Assembly: GCA_963814055.1 (NCBI GenBank)
Contig: CAWFBJ010000017.1
Location: 310,001 to 374,000 of the forward strand
Length of the DNA stretch: 64,000 bases
DNA from: AWTP1-13 sp963814055
GTDB taxonomy: Bacteria; Pseudomonadota; Alphaproteobacteria; Rhizobiales; Hyphomicrobiaceae
Reading direction: 5' to 3'
In this document: piece by piece, positions 25,083-33,277 of the stretch
How positions within the stretch are numbered: position 1 is the first letter of the stretch
Layout of the letters: each line of letters opens with the position of its first letter
The notes under the pieces: model-generated
Seen by the model: the letters and a program-made list of their open reading frames with translations, nothing else
Told to the model about the DNA's origin: nothing
The model's database searches: none
Translations under genes and position numbers: made by a program

Positions 25083-25808
25083 ATGCAGGCATCGGGAACG
25101 CAGCAGCCGCAGGCGCGGCGGTATCGCTACTTCGAATTCGTCATGGTTGCGTTCGTTGTGGTGTTGGTCTGCTCCAATCTCATCGGCCCGGCCAAGGCGG
25201 CGCAGATCGACCTGCCGTTGATCGGCGCCGTGACGTTCGGCGCGGGCGTGTTGTTTTTTCCGATTTCCTACGTGTTCGGCGATGTCCTCACGGAGGTCTA
25301 TGGCTACTCGCGTGCCAGGCGGGTGATCTGGGCCGGGTTTGCCGCGCTCGCGTTCGCGGCGATCATGGCGACCGTAATCGTGGCGCTGCCGCCGGCACCG
25401 ACCTGGCCCAACCAGAAGGTCTACGAGATCGCGTTCGGCAACACCTGGCGCATCGCGCTGGCCTCGATGTTCGCCTACTTCTGCGGCGAGTTCGTCAATT
25501 CGTTCGTACTGGCCAAGATGAAAGTCTGGACCGAGGGGCGCTACCAGGGTGCGCGGTTCGTGGGATCGACGGTGGCGGGCGAGGCGGTGGACTCGGCGTT
25601 GTTCTACCCGCTGGCGTTCTACAACTCCGGCATCATGCCGAACGAACTGGTGCTGACGCTGGTCTACAGCCAGTTCATCACCAAGACGCTGGTCGAGATC
25701 GCGTTCCTGCCCATCACGTATCGCGTCGTCGCGTTCCTCAAGCGTGCGGAGAACGAGGACCACTACGACCGCGATACCAACTTCAATCCGTTCAAGATCG
25801 AGACGTAG
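25083..25808 (+). CDS. yhhQ: Queuosine-precursor transporter, YhhQ/DUF165 family
   Basis: A 241-residue inner-membrane protein of the vitamin-uptake-like family that imports preQ0 or preQ1. Six or so helices: FVMVAFVVVLVCSNLIGPAK, VTFGAGVLFFPISYVFGDVL with the family signature FGD(V/I)LTEVYGY, then FAALAFAAIMATVIVALP, MFAYFCGEFVNSFVLAKMK, GARFVGSTVAGEAVDSALFY and a last helix near LVYSQFITKTLVEIAFLPI. Start chosen at ATG 25083 after GGGACGGGGG; ATG 25029 is possible. Divergent from queE, so synthesis and salvage may share control. Confidence 0.93.
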   Translation: MQASGTQQPQARRYRYFEFVMVAFVVVLVCSNLIGPAKAAQIDLPLIGAVTFGAGVLFFPISYVFGDVLTEVYGYSRARRVIWAGFAALAFAAIMATVIVALPPAPTWPNQKVYEIAFGNTWRIALASMFAYFCGEFVNSFVLAKMKVWTEGRYQGARFVGSTVAGEAVDSALFYPLAFYNSGIMPNELVLTLVYSQFITKTLVEIAFLPITYRVVAFLKRAENEDHYDRDTNFNPFKIET

Positions 25809-25823
25809 GACGCTCAGAAACGA

Positions 25824-25858
25824 AAGACCCGGCAGCCTTGGGCGAGGTGCCGGGTCTT
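25824..25858. terminator. Bidirectional hairpin between yhhQ and a convergent gene
   Basis: AAGACCCGGCA (25824-25834) pairs perfectly with TGCCGGGTCTT (25848-25858), loop 13 bases. It lies 16 bp after the yhhQ stop and 47 bp after the end of the minus-strand gene at 25905, so it can serve both. Followed by a GAGAGAGA-type purine tract rather than U-run. Confidence 0.7.
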
Positions 25859-25904
25859 CAAGAGAACGAGAGAGAGTTGGCTTAGAGAGAGTTGAGAGAG
25901 CTTT

Positions 25905-26144
25905 CTAGATTCTAGGCCGTCCGCCCTGCTTCCAGAACACGTAGGCCATGGTGACGAGTGCCGTGAGCACCATGGTGCCTAGGATGTCGGGACGCAGGAT
26001 AAAGCTGTACCAGAGATTGAAGCCATGGATGTAGCTGCCGCGTGCCATCAGGAAGCTGTTGGCTACAACGATCACGAAGAACACTCCGGCAGTGAGTCCG
26101 ATGGCCGTCAGAACGTCTATGGCTTTCCGCATGGCTGGCGACAT
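25905..26144 (-). CDS. Small two-TM membrane protein
   Basis: A 79-residue protein: MSPAMRKAIDVLTAIGLTAG then VFFVIVVANSFLMARGSYIH as the first helix, a loop (GFNLWYSFILRPDI), and a second helix LGTMVLTALVTMAYVFWKQG. The start could also be Met5. A perfect 16-bp palindrome (26167-26182) lies 23 bp upstream of the ATG. Unrecognised family; monocistronic between convergent yhhQ and the SDR gene. Confidence 0.7.
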   Translation of the reverse strand: MSPAMRKAIDVLTAIGLTAGVFFVIVVANSFLMARGSYIHGFNLWYSFILRPDILGTMVLTALVTMAYVFWKQGGRPRI

Positions 26145-26166
26145 AGGGCACCCCTGATTTGGTTGA

Positions 26167-26182
26167 TCTCGGCATGCCGAGA
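26167..26182. promoter_or_regulatory. Perfect 16-bp palindrome, possible operator
   Basis: TCTCGGCATGCCGAGA is self-complementary end to end. It sits just upstream of the 79-residue membrane protein gene, where a repressor would act on its promoter. No regulator gene is adjacent, so binding is only inferred. Confidence 0.35.
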
Positions 26183-26318
26183 CTACCCGCAGCGTCCCCT
26201 ACGTCGGCGCGGATTGAGGGCTTCTAGCTGATTCGAACTGACTTGGAGAAAATAGACGGACGGAACAGCGTGTTGCATGACCCGGGTGTTGAGTGCGGGT
26301 CACAGTCTGCGGTTGTGC

Positions 26319-27086
26319 CTACTCCGCAGTCCAGCCGCCATCTACAACCAGAGCCGAACCGGTGATCAGAGACGAAGCCTCGGAAGCGAGGAACACGATG
26401 GCGCCTGTGACTTCGTTGAGCTGGCCGAGACGCCCCAACTTGATCTTGGACAGCACCTCGGCCTTGAACGCAGCGTTCTCGAAGAAGGGGCGGGTCAGGG
26501 GTGTCTCGATGAAGGTGGGGCCGACGCTGTTGACGCGGATGTTGTGCGGGGCCAGCTCGATGGCCATGGCCTTGGTGAAGCCCTCCATGGCGTGCTTGGA
26601 GGCGCAGTAGACCGTGCGGCGCGCGGCGCCGACGTGGCCCATCTGGGATGAGATGTTGATGATGGAGCCTGGTTGCTTTGCATCCAGGAGCCGGCGGGCG
26701 ACGGCCTGCGCCACGAAGTAGGCGGACCGCACGTTGAGACCCATGATGGCGTCGAAGTCGTCGATGGTGACATCGACGAGCAGCTTGGGGCGGTTGGTGC
26801 CGGCGTTGTTGATGAGGATGTTGAAGGGTTCGGCCTGGGCGATCGTGTGCTGCATGGCGGCGAGCTCGGTGACGTCGAGCACCAGTGCGTCGGCTTTCTG
26901 ACCGCGAGCGCGGATCGCGGCTGCGGCTTCCTCGATCTCGGCGGCGGTGCGGGCCGCGAGCGTCACATGCGCACCGGCATCGGCGAGGGCTCCCGCGGCG
27001 GCGAGGCCGAGACCGCGGCCGCCGCCCGTCACGAGCGCGCGCTTGCCGTCGAGACGGAAGGAGGGGGCGGTGGCGATATCGACCAT
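26319..27086 (-). CDS. SDR-family NAD(P)-dependent oxidoreductase
   Basis: A 255-residue classical short-chain dehydrogenase. Cofactor motif GKRALVTGGGRGLGLAAAGA, then NILINNAGTNRP, catalytic Ser in IINISSQMGH and Tyr-Lys in TVYCASKHAMEG, and the C-terminal VFLASEASSLITGSALVVDG. An Arg after the second beta strand (TLAARTAAEIEEA) favours NADP. The substrate is unknown; similar enzymes reduce 3-oxoacyl groups, sugars or gluconate. Not evidently part of the queuosine pathway despite lying between yhhQ and queC. Confidence 0.92.
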   Translation of the reverse strand: MVDIATAPSFRLDGKRALVTGGGRGLGLAAAGALADAGAHVTLAARTAAEIEEAAAAIRARGQKADALVLDVTELAAMQHTIAQAEPFNILINNAGTNRPKLLVDVTIDDFDAIMGLNVRSAYFVAQAVARRLLDAKQPGSIINISSQMGHVGAARRTVYCASKHAMEGFTKAMAIELAPHNIRVNSVGPTFIETPLTRPFFENAAFKAEVLSKIKLGRLGQLNEVTGAIVFLASEASSLITGSALVVDGGWTAE

Positions 27087-27171
27087 GGGCTAGTCCCCGG
27101 CGTTGTGGCGGACGTGTCGGATCATGCCGAATTTGTAGCAGAGCAGCGTGACGCGGGGATAAGCAACAGGG

Positions 27172-27420
27172 TTAATAGGACAGCACGGCCTTGATGGCGG
27201 CGAGTTCGGCCTTGGGGTCGGGGAAGGCTTCGTAGGACTGGCCGGCAAGGCGGTACCAGTAGCGCGCGTTGCCGGCGTCGCCTTCGATCTTGTGCAGCAC
27301 GGCGTGAATCCAGCACGAGGTCGGATCGGTTTCGTCCTGCTGTGCGATCTTGTGCGCGCCTTCCCAGTCGCCGGCGATGGCGAGGTCAACGGCGCGGATC
27401 AGCTCTTGGCGGTCTGCCAT
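27172..27420 (-). CDS. Small conserved hypothetical protein overlapping queC
   Basis: An 82-residue protein: MADRQELIRAVDLAIAGDWE, GAHKIAQQDETDPTSCWIHA, VLHKIEGDAGNARYWYRLAG, then SYEAFPDPKAELAAIKAVL. It looks like a TPR-type helical hairpin with H-K-I..D-P-T-(S/A)-C-W-I-H-A-x-L-H-(K/R)-I-E-G-D, a pattern I recall from short proteobacterial proteins of unknown role. Its ATG lies inside the 3' end of queC (22-base overlap), so it is translationally linked to queC. Confidence 0.75.
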   Translation of the reverse strand: MADRQELIRAVDLAIAGDWEGAHKIAQQDETDPTSCWIHAVLHKIEGDAGNARYWYRLAGQSYEAFPDPKAELAAIKAVLSY

Positions 27421-28105
27421 TGCTCCCATCCTTTTGCTCTGAGACCGCAGGCTGGGCAGGTGCCGCAGCCGACGCCCCAGGCATGCCGTAGTCGTTCGGT
27501 CGGGTGTGTAGCAGGTGTGCGTGTGCGTGACGATGAGGTCGACCAGGGCAGGTCCGCCGAGAGCATCGGCCATCGCCCAGGTGCCGGCCTTGTCGATCCA
27601 CATCAGCGGCGTTTCGATGGTGAAGGGCGCGTCCATGCCGAGCGAGATGGACTTGGCGAGGCTTTGCAAGGTCTCGTTACGGCAGTCGGGGTAGCCGGAG
27701 AAATCCGTCTCGCACATGCCGCCGACGAGCGTGCGAATGCCGCGACGGTAGGCGAGGGCGGCGGCGTAGGTGAAGAACAGCAGGTTGCGGCCCGGCACGA
27801 AGGTGTTGGGGAGCCCCGCGGCCGTCATCTCGAACTGGACCTCGCGCGTCAGCGCAGTATCGCTGATCTGGCCCAGCGTCGACAATTCGAGCACGATGGT
27901 CGTCGCCGAGGCGAGGTGCCCATTGCGGAAAATGCGCAGCGATCTCCGCGCGAAGGATGGGGCGTTGCGTCAATTCGACGGCGTGCCGTTGGCCGTAGGC
28001 GAAGCCGACGGTCTCGACGCGAGCGTAGCGGTCGAGCGCCCAGGCGAGGCAGACCGTGGAGTCCTGCCCGCCGGAAAACAGCACCAGTGCGGAGCCTTCG
28101 GCCAT
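27399..28105 (-). pseudogene. queC: 7-cyano-7-deazaguanine synthase QueC, two single-base insertions as written
   Basis: QueC makes preQ0 from CDG using ATP and ammonia. Read in three frames. N-terminus: MAEGSALVLFSGGQDSTVCL (SGGQDS ATP-pyrophosphatase loop) to QWAPRLGDDH. After skipping one base near 27895: VLELSTLGQISDTALTREVQ, LPNTFVPGRNLLFFTYAAAL, GGMCETDFSGYPDC. After skipping one base near 27481: the zinc site WGVGCGTCPACGLRAKGWEQ ending at 27399. All family motifs are present, so I suspect sequence error; if real, de novo queuosine synthesis fails and YhhQ salvage would be needed. Confidence 0.85.
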
Positions 28106-28231
28106 GCCAGCCTTCATCTACAACGCTGCGGCGCAATCGGCCCTTTGCGGCATACCCTGACGCGCGCTAGAAGCTGGCGCAAAGCTTCACATGGGCGCGC
28201 CCTGGCCGCAACGCGCAAGCTGGAGGACCAA

Positions 28232-29512
28232 ATGACCGCCATCGTCGACATCATCGGCCGCGAGATCCTCGACAGCCGCGGCAATCCGACCGTCGAGGTG
28301 GATGTGGTGCTGGAGGAGGGCTCGCGCGGGCGCGCCGCGGTGCCGTCGGGGGCTTCGACCGGCGCGCACGAGGCGATCGAGCTGCGCGATGGCGACAAGA
28401 AGCGCTATCTCGGCAAGGGCGTGCTGAACGCGGTCGAGGCCGTCAACGGCGAGATCTTCGATGCGCTTTCGGGCATGGACGCGGAAGACCAGCGCCGCAT
28501 CGACGATGCGATGCTCAAGCTCGACGGCACGCCCAACAAGGGCCGGCTCGGCGCCAACGCGATCCTGGGCGTGTCGCTGGCGGTTGCGAAGGCGGCGGCT
28601 GCCGCCAGGGAACTGCCGCTCTATCGCTATCTCGGCGGCGCCAGGGCGCACGTGCTGCCCGTGCCGATGATGAACATCATCAACGGCGGCGCGCACGCCG
28701 ACAACCCGATCGACATCCAGGAATTCATGATCATGCCGGTCGGGGCGGCGTCGTGTGCGGAGGCCATCCGCGTCGGGGCCGAGGTGTTCCACACGCTGCG
28801 CAAGGCGCTGAAGGATGCGGGCCACAGCACCAACGTCGGCGACGAGGGCGGGTTCGCGCCGAACCTCAAGTCGGCGGACGAAGCGCTGACCTTCATCATG
28901 AAGGCGATCGAGGGCGCGGGCTACAAGCCGGGCGATGACGTGATGCTGGCGCTCGATTGCGCGGCGACCGAGTTCTACAAGGGCGGCAAGTACGCCATGG
29001 AGGGCGAGGGCAAGTCGCTCGACAGTGCCGGCATGGCGAAATATCTCGCGGGTCTCGTCGGGCGCTTCCCCATCGTGTCCATCGAGGACGGCATGGCCGA
29101 GGACGACTGGCAGGGCTGGAAGGCGCTGACCGATGCGGTCGGCTCCAAGTGCCAGCTTGTCGGCGACGATCTGTTCGTCACCAACACGAAGCGGCTGAAG
29201 GAAGGCATCGACAAGGGCATCGCCAATTCGATCCTGGTGAAGGTGAACCAGATCGGGTCGCTGTCGGAAACGCTCGATGCCATCGCGATGGCTCAGAGCG
29301 CTGCCTATACCGCCGTCATCTCACATCGCTCGGGCGAGACGGAGGATTCCACCATCGCCGACATCGCGGTGGCGACCAACGCCGGGCAGATCAAGACGGG
29401 TTCGCTGTCGCGCTCCGACCGCACGGCGAAATACAACCAGCTCATCCGCATCGAGGAAGACCTCGGCGACATCGCACGCTACGCGGGCAGGAGCGTTGTA
29501 CGGACCGCTTAG
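28232..29512 (+). CDS. eno: Enolase
   Basis: Converts 2-phosphoglycerate to phosphoenolpyruvate. 426 residues, full length, ATG 28232 after GGAGG. Conserved: substrate loop PSGASTGAHEAIELRDGD, catalytic Glu in VGDEGGFAPN, metal ligands in LALDCAATEFY, VSIEDGMAEDDW and LVGDDLFVTN, general-base Lys in NSILVKVNQIGSLSET, and the signature SHRSGETEDSTIADIAVA. Divergent from queC. In this lineage eno normally precedes the pyruvate dehydrogenase genes, as here, linking lower glycolysis to acetyl-CoA formation. Confidence 0.98.
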   Translation: MTAIVDIIGREILDSRGNPTVEVDVVLEEGSRGRAAVPSGASTGAHEAIELRDGDKKRYLGKGVLNAVEAVNGEIFDALSGMDAEDQRRIDDAMLKLDGTPNKGRLGANAILGVSLAVAKAAAAARELPLYRYLGGARAHVLPVPMMNIINGGAHADNPIDIQEFMIMPVGAASCAEAIRVGAEVFHTLRKALKDAGHSTNVGDEGGFAPNLKSADEALTFIMKAIEGAGYKPGDDVMLALDCAATEFYKGGKYAMEGEGKSLDSAGMAKYLAGLVGRFPIVSIEDGMAEDDWQGWKALTDAVGSKCQLVGDDLFVTNTKRLKEGIDKGIANSILVKVNQIGSLSETLDAIAMAQSAAYTAVISHRSGETEDSTIADIAVATNAGQIKTGSLSRSDRTAKYNQLIRIEEDLGDIARYAGRSVVRTA

Positions 29513-30029
29513 AATGGGTTGGCGAAAGTGACGCACAATCCTGGACAGCGCTTTACCCGCGCTTAACCGCGGCGGGCTAGTCTGCCCTTGTCCCGGTTGG
29601 GACAAACCCAGTCCCGCGTACATCCTAATGTATGATCGGCGTTGCAGCCGGCCACGGTAGACCCTGGTGTCGCTTCTGCCTGTTGGCAATCGTCTGTTTC
29701 GTCTGTCACGCAAATCACTCGGCAAGTGCGGCCTCGTGGCGCAATCGGTCCGACCCTCCAGCATGCTGGATTGGGAAGATCGATGCCGCGAGGCCGTGCG
29801 AGCCCGGATGGTCATCGGCGGCCGGATGCGGGTTGATCAGCCATCGCGCCCAAGGCATGGCCGGCTTGCCCTGCCAACCATCTCCAATTGGTGAACAAGC
29901 CGCGGCCGAGTTCGGCTAGCCGTTTGTGCATTACTGCTCGTCCCGCCGCTCCGCTGGCCTTGCGGGGGTGTTTCTTGTACGGTCTCGCTAGGCCCATCCA
30001 CCCCTAAACGCCGAGGTTGATCGCCGCGC
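29513..30029. other. Intergenic region between eno and pdhA
   Basis: About 515 bp. Many relatives carry a short FtsB-like septum gene here; I find no such frame. TTGTCCC (29588-29594) pairs with GGGACAA (29599-29605) around a GGTT loop, a possible stop or operator. A CtrA-like half pattern TTTACCCGCGCTTAAC lies near 29551. One 95-codon plus frame at 29632-29919 has a hydrophobic start but unconvincing composition and is not called. The pdhA promoter should lie here. Confidence 0.45.
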
Positions 30030-31028
30030 ATGTCCCGCCCCAATGGCCAGCAGACAGTCCCCCAGTTCAACCGCGACCAGGAGCTCGAGGCCTATCGCGA
30101 GATGCTGCTCATCCGCCGCTTCGAGGAGAAGGCGGGGCAACTCTACGGCATGGGGCTGATCGGCGGCTTCTGCCATCTCTATATCGGGCAGGAAGCGGTT
30201 GTGGTCGGCATGCAGATGGCGATCGAGGAGGGCGACCAGGTCATCACCACCTATCGCGACCACGGCCACATGCTGGCCTGCGGCATGGACCCCAAGGGCG
30301 TGATGGCGGAGCTCACCGGCCGGCGCGGCGGCTACTCGCGCGGCAAGGGTGGGTCGATGCATATGTTCTCGAAAGAGAAGAACTTCTATGGCGGTCACGG
30401 CATCGTCGGCGCCAACGTACCGCTGGGTGCGGGGCTGGCGTTTGCAAACCTGTATCGTGGTAACGGCAGGCTGTGCCTGACCTACTTCGGCGACGGCGCG
30501 GCCAACCAGGGGCAGGTGTACGAGAGCTTCAACATGGCCAAGCTGTGGAAGCTGCCGGTGGTGTTCGTCATCGAGAACAACAAATACGCCATGGGCACGT
30601 CGACCGAGCGCTCGGCGGCGACGACAGATTTCTCCCAGCGCGGCCGTTCGTTCGACATCCCCGGCGAGCAGGTCGACGGCATGGACGTGCGCGCGGTGAA
30701 GGATGCGGGCGACCGCGTGGTGAAGTGGGTGCGCGGCGGCAACGGGCCCTACATCCTGGAGATGCTGACCTATCGCTACCGCGGCCATTCCATGTCGGAC
30801 CCGGCCAAGTATCGCACGCGCGAGGAAGTGCAGAAGATGCGCGAGGAGCACGATCCCATCGAGCAGGTGCGCCGGCGCCTGCTGGACGGCAAGCTGGTGA
30901 GCGAGGACGAGATGAAGGCGATCGACGCGGAGATCCGCGGGGTCGTCAACGGTGCGGCGGAGTTCGCGCAGGCGGACGCCGAGCCGGACGAGAGCGAGCT
31001 GTGGACCGACGTGCTGCTGCCGGCCTGA
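30030..31028 (+). CDS. pdhA: Pyruvate dehydrogenase E1 component, alpha subunit
   Basis: The ThDP-binding half of E1, which decarboxylates pyruvate and loads lipoyl-E2. 332 residues. Order: MLLIRRFEEKAGQLYGMGLI, TYRDHGHMLACGMDP, SRGKGGSMHMFSKEKNFYGG, then the ThDP/Mg motif YFGDGAANQGQVYESFNMA with IENNKYAMGTS, and the phosphorylation-loop-like TYRYRGHSMSDPAKYRTREE. First gene of the pdh set, followed after 9 bp by a cupin gene. Monofunctional heterodimer type, as in alphaproteobacteria and mitochondria. Confidence 0.97.
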   Translation: MSRPNGQQTVPQFNRDQELEAYREMLLIRRFEEKAGQLYGMGLIGGFCHLYIGQEAVVVGMQMAIEEGDQVITTYRDHGHMLACGMDPKGVMAELTGRRGGYSRGKGGSMHMFSKEKNFYGGHGIVGANVPLGAGLAFANLYRGNGRLCLTYFGDGAANQGQVYESFNMAKLWKLPVVFVIENNKYAMGTSTERSAATTDFSQRGRSFDIPGEQVDGMDVRAVKDAGDRVVKWVRGGNGPYILEMLTYRYRGHSMSDPAKYRTREEVQKMREEHDPIEQVRRRLLDGKLVSEDEMKAIDAEIRGVVNGAAEFAQADAEPDESELWTDVLLPA

Positions 31029-31037
31029 GGATAACGA

Positions 31038-31424
31038 ATGCTGCGGGCTGCTTTGCAATCGAACCTGGACAATGAGTTCGGCGCGCTCACCGCGTTCTGG
31101 TCACCGCGCGTGGTTGCGGTTGCCAATGGCCAGCATGTCAAGGTCGCCAAAGTGAAGGGCGAGTTCGTTTGGCACGCGCATGCCGACGAGGACGAGTTCT
31201 TTCTCGTGCGCAAGGGCACGCTCACCATCCGTTATCGCGATCGCCTGGATGTCGTTCTGGGCGAGGGCGATTTCCATGTGGTCCCCAAGGGCGTCGAGCA
31301 CATGCCTATCGCTGCAGAGGAATGCTGGGTCGTGCTCGTCGAGCCGGCCGCAACGAAGCACACCGGGGAGACGGTCTCTGCCGTGACCAGATCGATCGAA
31401 CAGCAGATGGCGCACTTGCGCTGA
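31038..31424 (+). CDS. Single-domain cupin protein inside the pdh operon
   Basis: A 128-residue protein from ATG 31038 with GAGGATAA upstream. Cupin motif 1 reads GEFVWHAHADEDEFFLVRKG, with metal-type His, His and Glu. Motif 2 reads GEGDFHVVPKGVEHMPIA, with the fourth His. It follows pdhA by 9 bp and precedes pdhB by 44 bp on the same strand, so it is surely cotranscribed. Similar small cupins are annotated only as cupin-domain proteins; an enzymatic or sensing role tied to pyruvate metabolism is conjecture. Confidence 0.88.
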   Translation: MLRAALQSNLDNEFGALTAFWSPRVVAVANGQHVKVAKVKGEFVWHAHADEDEFFLVRKGTLTIRYRDRLDVVLGEGDFHVVPKGVEHMPIAAEECWVVLVEPAATKHTGETVSAVTRSIEQQMAHLR

Positions 31425-31468
31425 AAGACTGGCGTTCGACGGAAACACCAAGGAAAAGACTGACCGAC

Positions 31469-32833
31469 ATGCCGACAGAGATTTTGATGCCCGCGCTTTC
31501 CCCCACCATGGAGGAGGGCAAGCTTGCCAAGTGGCTGGTCACCGAGGGGCAGGCGATCAAGCCGGGCGACATCATCGCCGAGATCGAGACCGACAAGGCC
31601 ACCATGGAGGTGGAGGCGGTCGACGAGGGCAAGGTGTCCAAGCTGCTGGTCGCCGAGGGCACGGAGGGCGTGAAGGTCAACACGCCGATTGCAATGCTGG
31701 ATGGCGACGGTGCGCCAGCGGCGAAGGCACCTGCATCAGCGCCAAAGGCTGCGCCAACGCCGGCTCCCGCGCCTTCTCCGCAAGCCCGCGCAGAGCCCGC
31801 GCGTGCTCCGGCGGCGCCGCGTGCGGCGGAGCCGGAAATCGCGCCGGGCACCGAGACCGCCAATCAGACCATGCGCGAGGCGTTGCGGGATGCGATGGCG
31901 GAGGAGATGCGCCGCGACCCGGACGTGTTCCTGATGGGCGAGGAGGTGGCGCAGTATCAGGGCGCCTACAAGATCAGCCAGGGTCTGCTCGACGAGTTCG
32001 GCCCCAAGCGCGTCATCGATACGCCCATCACCGAGCAGGGTTTTGCGGGCGTCGGCGTGGGCGCCGGCATGGCGGGGCTGAAGCCCATCGTCGAGTTCAT
32101 GACCTGGAACTTCGCCATGCAGGCGATCGACCAGATCATCAACTCGGCGGCCAAGACGCTTTACATGTCGGGCGGACAGCTCGGATGCCCGATCGTGTTC
32201 CGCGGCCCTAACGGTGCGGCGGCCCGCGTCGCCGCCCAGCACAGCCAATGCTACTCGGCCTGGTATGCGCACGTTCCTGGGTTGAAGGTGGTGGCGCCTT
32301 CCAATCCTGCCGATGCCAAAGGCCTGCTCAAGGCCGCTATCCGCGATCCCAACCCGGTGCTCGTGCTGGAGAACGAAATTCTCTACGGCGCCTCCGGGCC
32401 TGTGCCCAAGGGCGAGTGGGTGGTGCCGATCGGCAAGGCGCGTATCGCGCGGGCCGGCAATCACGTGACCATCGTGTCGTTCGCGCGCGGCATGCATTAC
32501 GCGCTGGATGCGGCCGAGCAGCTCGCCAAGGACGGTATCGAGGCCGAGGTGATCGACCTGCGGTCGCTGCGTCCGCTGGATCTGGAGACGATCATCGAGT
32601 CGGTGAAGAAGACCAACCGGCTGGTCACGGTGGAGGAGGCCTGGCCGGTGTGCTCGGTGGGCTCGGAAATCTGCGCGCAGGTGGCGATACAGGCCTTCGA
32701 CTATCTCGATGCGCCGCCGGCCAAGGTGTCGGGCGCCGACGTGCCGATGCCCTATGCCGCCAACCTCGAGCGGCTGGCGCTGCCGAATGCGCAGCACGTG
32801 ATCGAGGCGGTGAAGAGCGTGCTGTACGTGTGA
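31469..32833 (+). CDS. pdhB: Pyruvate dehydrogenase E1 component, beta subunit with N-terminal lipoyl domain
   Basis: 454 residues from ATG 31469. Residues 1-80 form a biotinyl-lipoyl domain (MPALSPTMEEGKLAKWLVTE, EIETDKATMEVEAVDEGK, with the lipoylated Lys in DKA). Residues 85-130 are an Ala/Pro linker, and then the transketolase-like beta subunit follows (RDPDVFLMGEEVAQYQGAYK, DTPITEQGFAGVGVGAGMAG, PIVFRGPNGAAARVAAQHSQ, VIDLRSLRPLD). An E1-beta carrying its own lipoyl domain is characteristic of alphaproteobacterial PDH. The lipoyl DNA is nearly repeated at the start of pdhC. Confidence 0.97.
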   Translation: MPTEILMPALSPTMEEGKLAKWLVTEGQAIKPGDIIAEIETDKATMEVEAVDEGKVSKLLVAEGTEGVKVNTPIAMLDGDGAPAAKAPASAPKAAPTPAPAPSPQARAEPARAPAAPRAAEPEIAPGTETANQTMREALRDAMAEEMRRDPDVFLMGEEVAQYQGAYKISQGLLDEFGPKRVIDTPITEQGFAGVGVGAGMAGLKPIVEFMTWNFAMQAIDQIINSAAKTLYMSGGQLGCPIVFRGPNGAAARVAAQHSQCYSAWYAHVPGLKVVAPSNPADAKGLLKAAIRDPNPVLVLENEILYGASGPVPKGEWVVPIGKARIARAGNHVTIVSFARGMHYALDAAEQLAKDGIEAEVIDLRSLRPLDLETIIESVKKTNRLVTVEEAWPVCSVGSEICAQVAIQAFDYLDAPPAKVSGADVPMPYAANLERLALPNAQHVIEAVKSVLYV

Positions 32834-32835
32834 AC

Positions 32836-33267
32836 ATGCCGGCACATAATTTTCAAGGCACCTGCCACTGCGGCGCGATCCGGGCGACGCTCGCCGCTTC
32901 AAAGCCGGCAGCGGAACTGCAGGCGCGTGCATGCCAGTGCTCGTTCTGCACGCGGCACGGGGCGATGACGGTGTCCGACCCGGCAGGCCGCGCAACGTTC
33001 GAGATCGAGCGCGCGGCGCTGACGAAATACCAGTTCGAGACGCGCACGGGCACGACGCTGCTATGCGGCCGGTGCGGGATGTATGCCGGCGTGATCCTGG
33101 AGGATGGCGGCAAGGTCTGGTCGGCGATCAACGTGCGTGGGCTCGCCTTTCCGGAGTTCAAGGGTCGCACCGCAGAGCCTGTCGTGTACGAGGGCGAGAC
33201 GCCGGAAGCGCGCATCGCGCGGCGCAAGCTCAAATGGACGCCGACGGAACTGAGATTTATCGGGTAA
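32836..33267 (+). CDS. GFA/CENP-V-family zinc protein
   Basis: A 143-residue protein beginning MPAHNFQGTCHCGAIRATLA. Zinc-type cysteines lie in TCHCGAI, RACQCSFCTRHGAMTV and LLCGRCGMYAGVI. This is the GFA fold of glutathione-dependent formaldehyde-activating enzyme; most members have no proven activity. An in-frame GTG six bases upstream is an alternative start overlapping the pdhB stop. Placed between pdhB and pdhC (10 bp to pdhC), so cotranscribed. Its presence inside the pdh operon is unusual. Confidence 0.87.
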   Translation: MPAHNFQGTCHCGAIRATLAASKPAAELQARACQCSFCTRHGAMTVSDPAGRATFEIERAALTKYQFETRTGTTLLCGRCGMYAGVILEDGGKVWSAINVRGLAFPEFKGRTAEPVVYEGETPEARIARRKLKWTPTELRFIG

Positions 33268-33277
33268 CGAGACAGAC

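Noticed and set aside
29632..29919. 95-codon frame with a hydrophobic head between eno and pdhA
   Set aside because: No FtsB-like coiled coil, poor ribosome site and atypical residue content.
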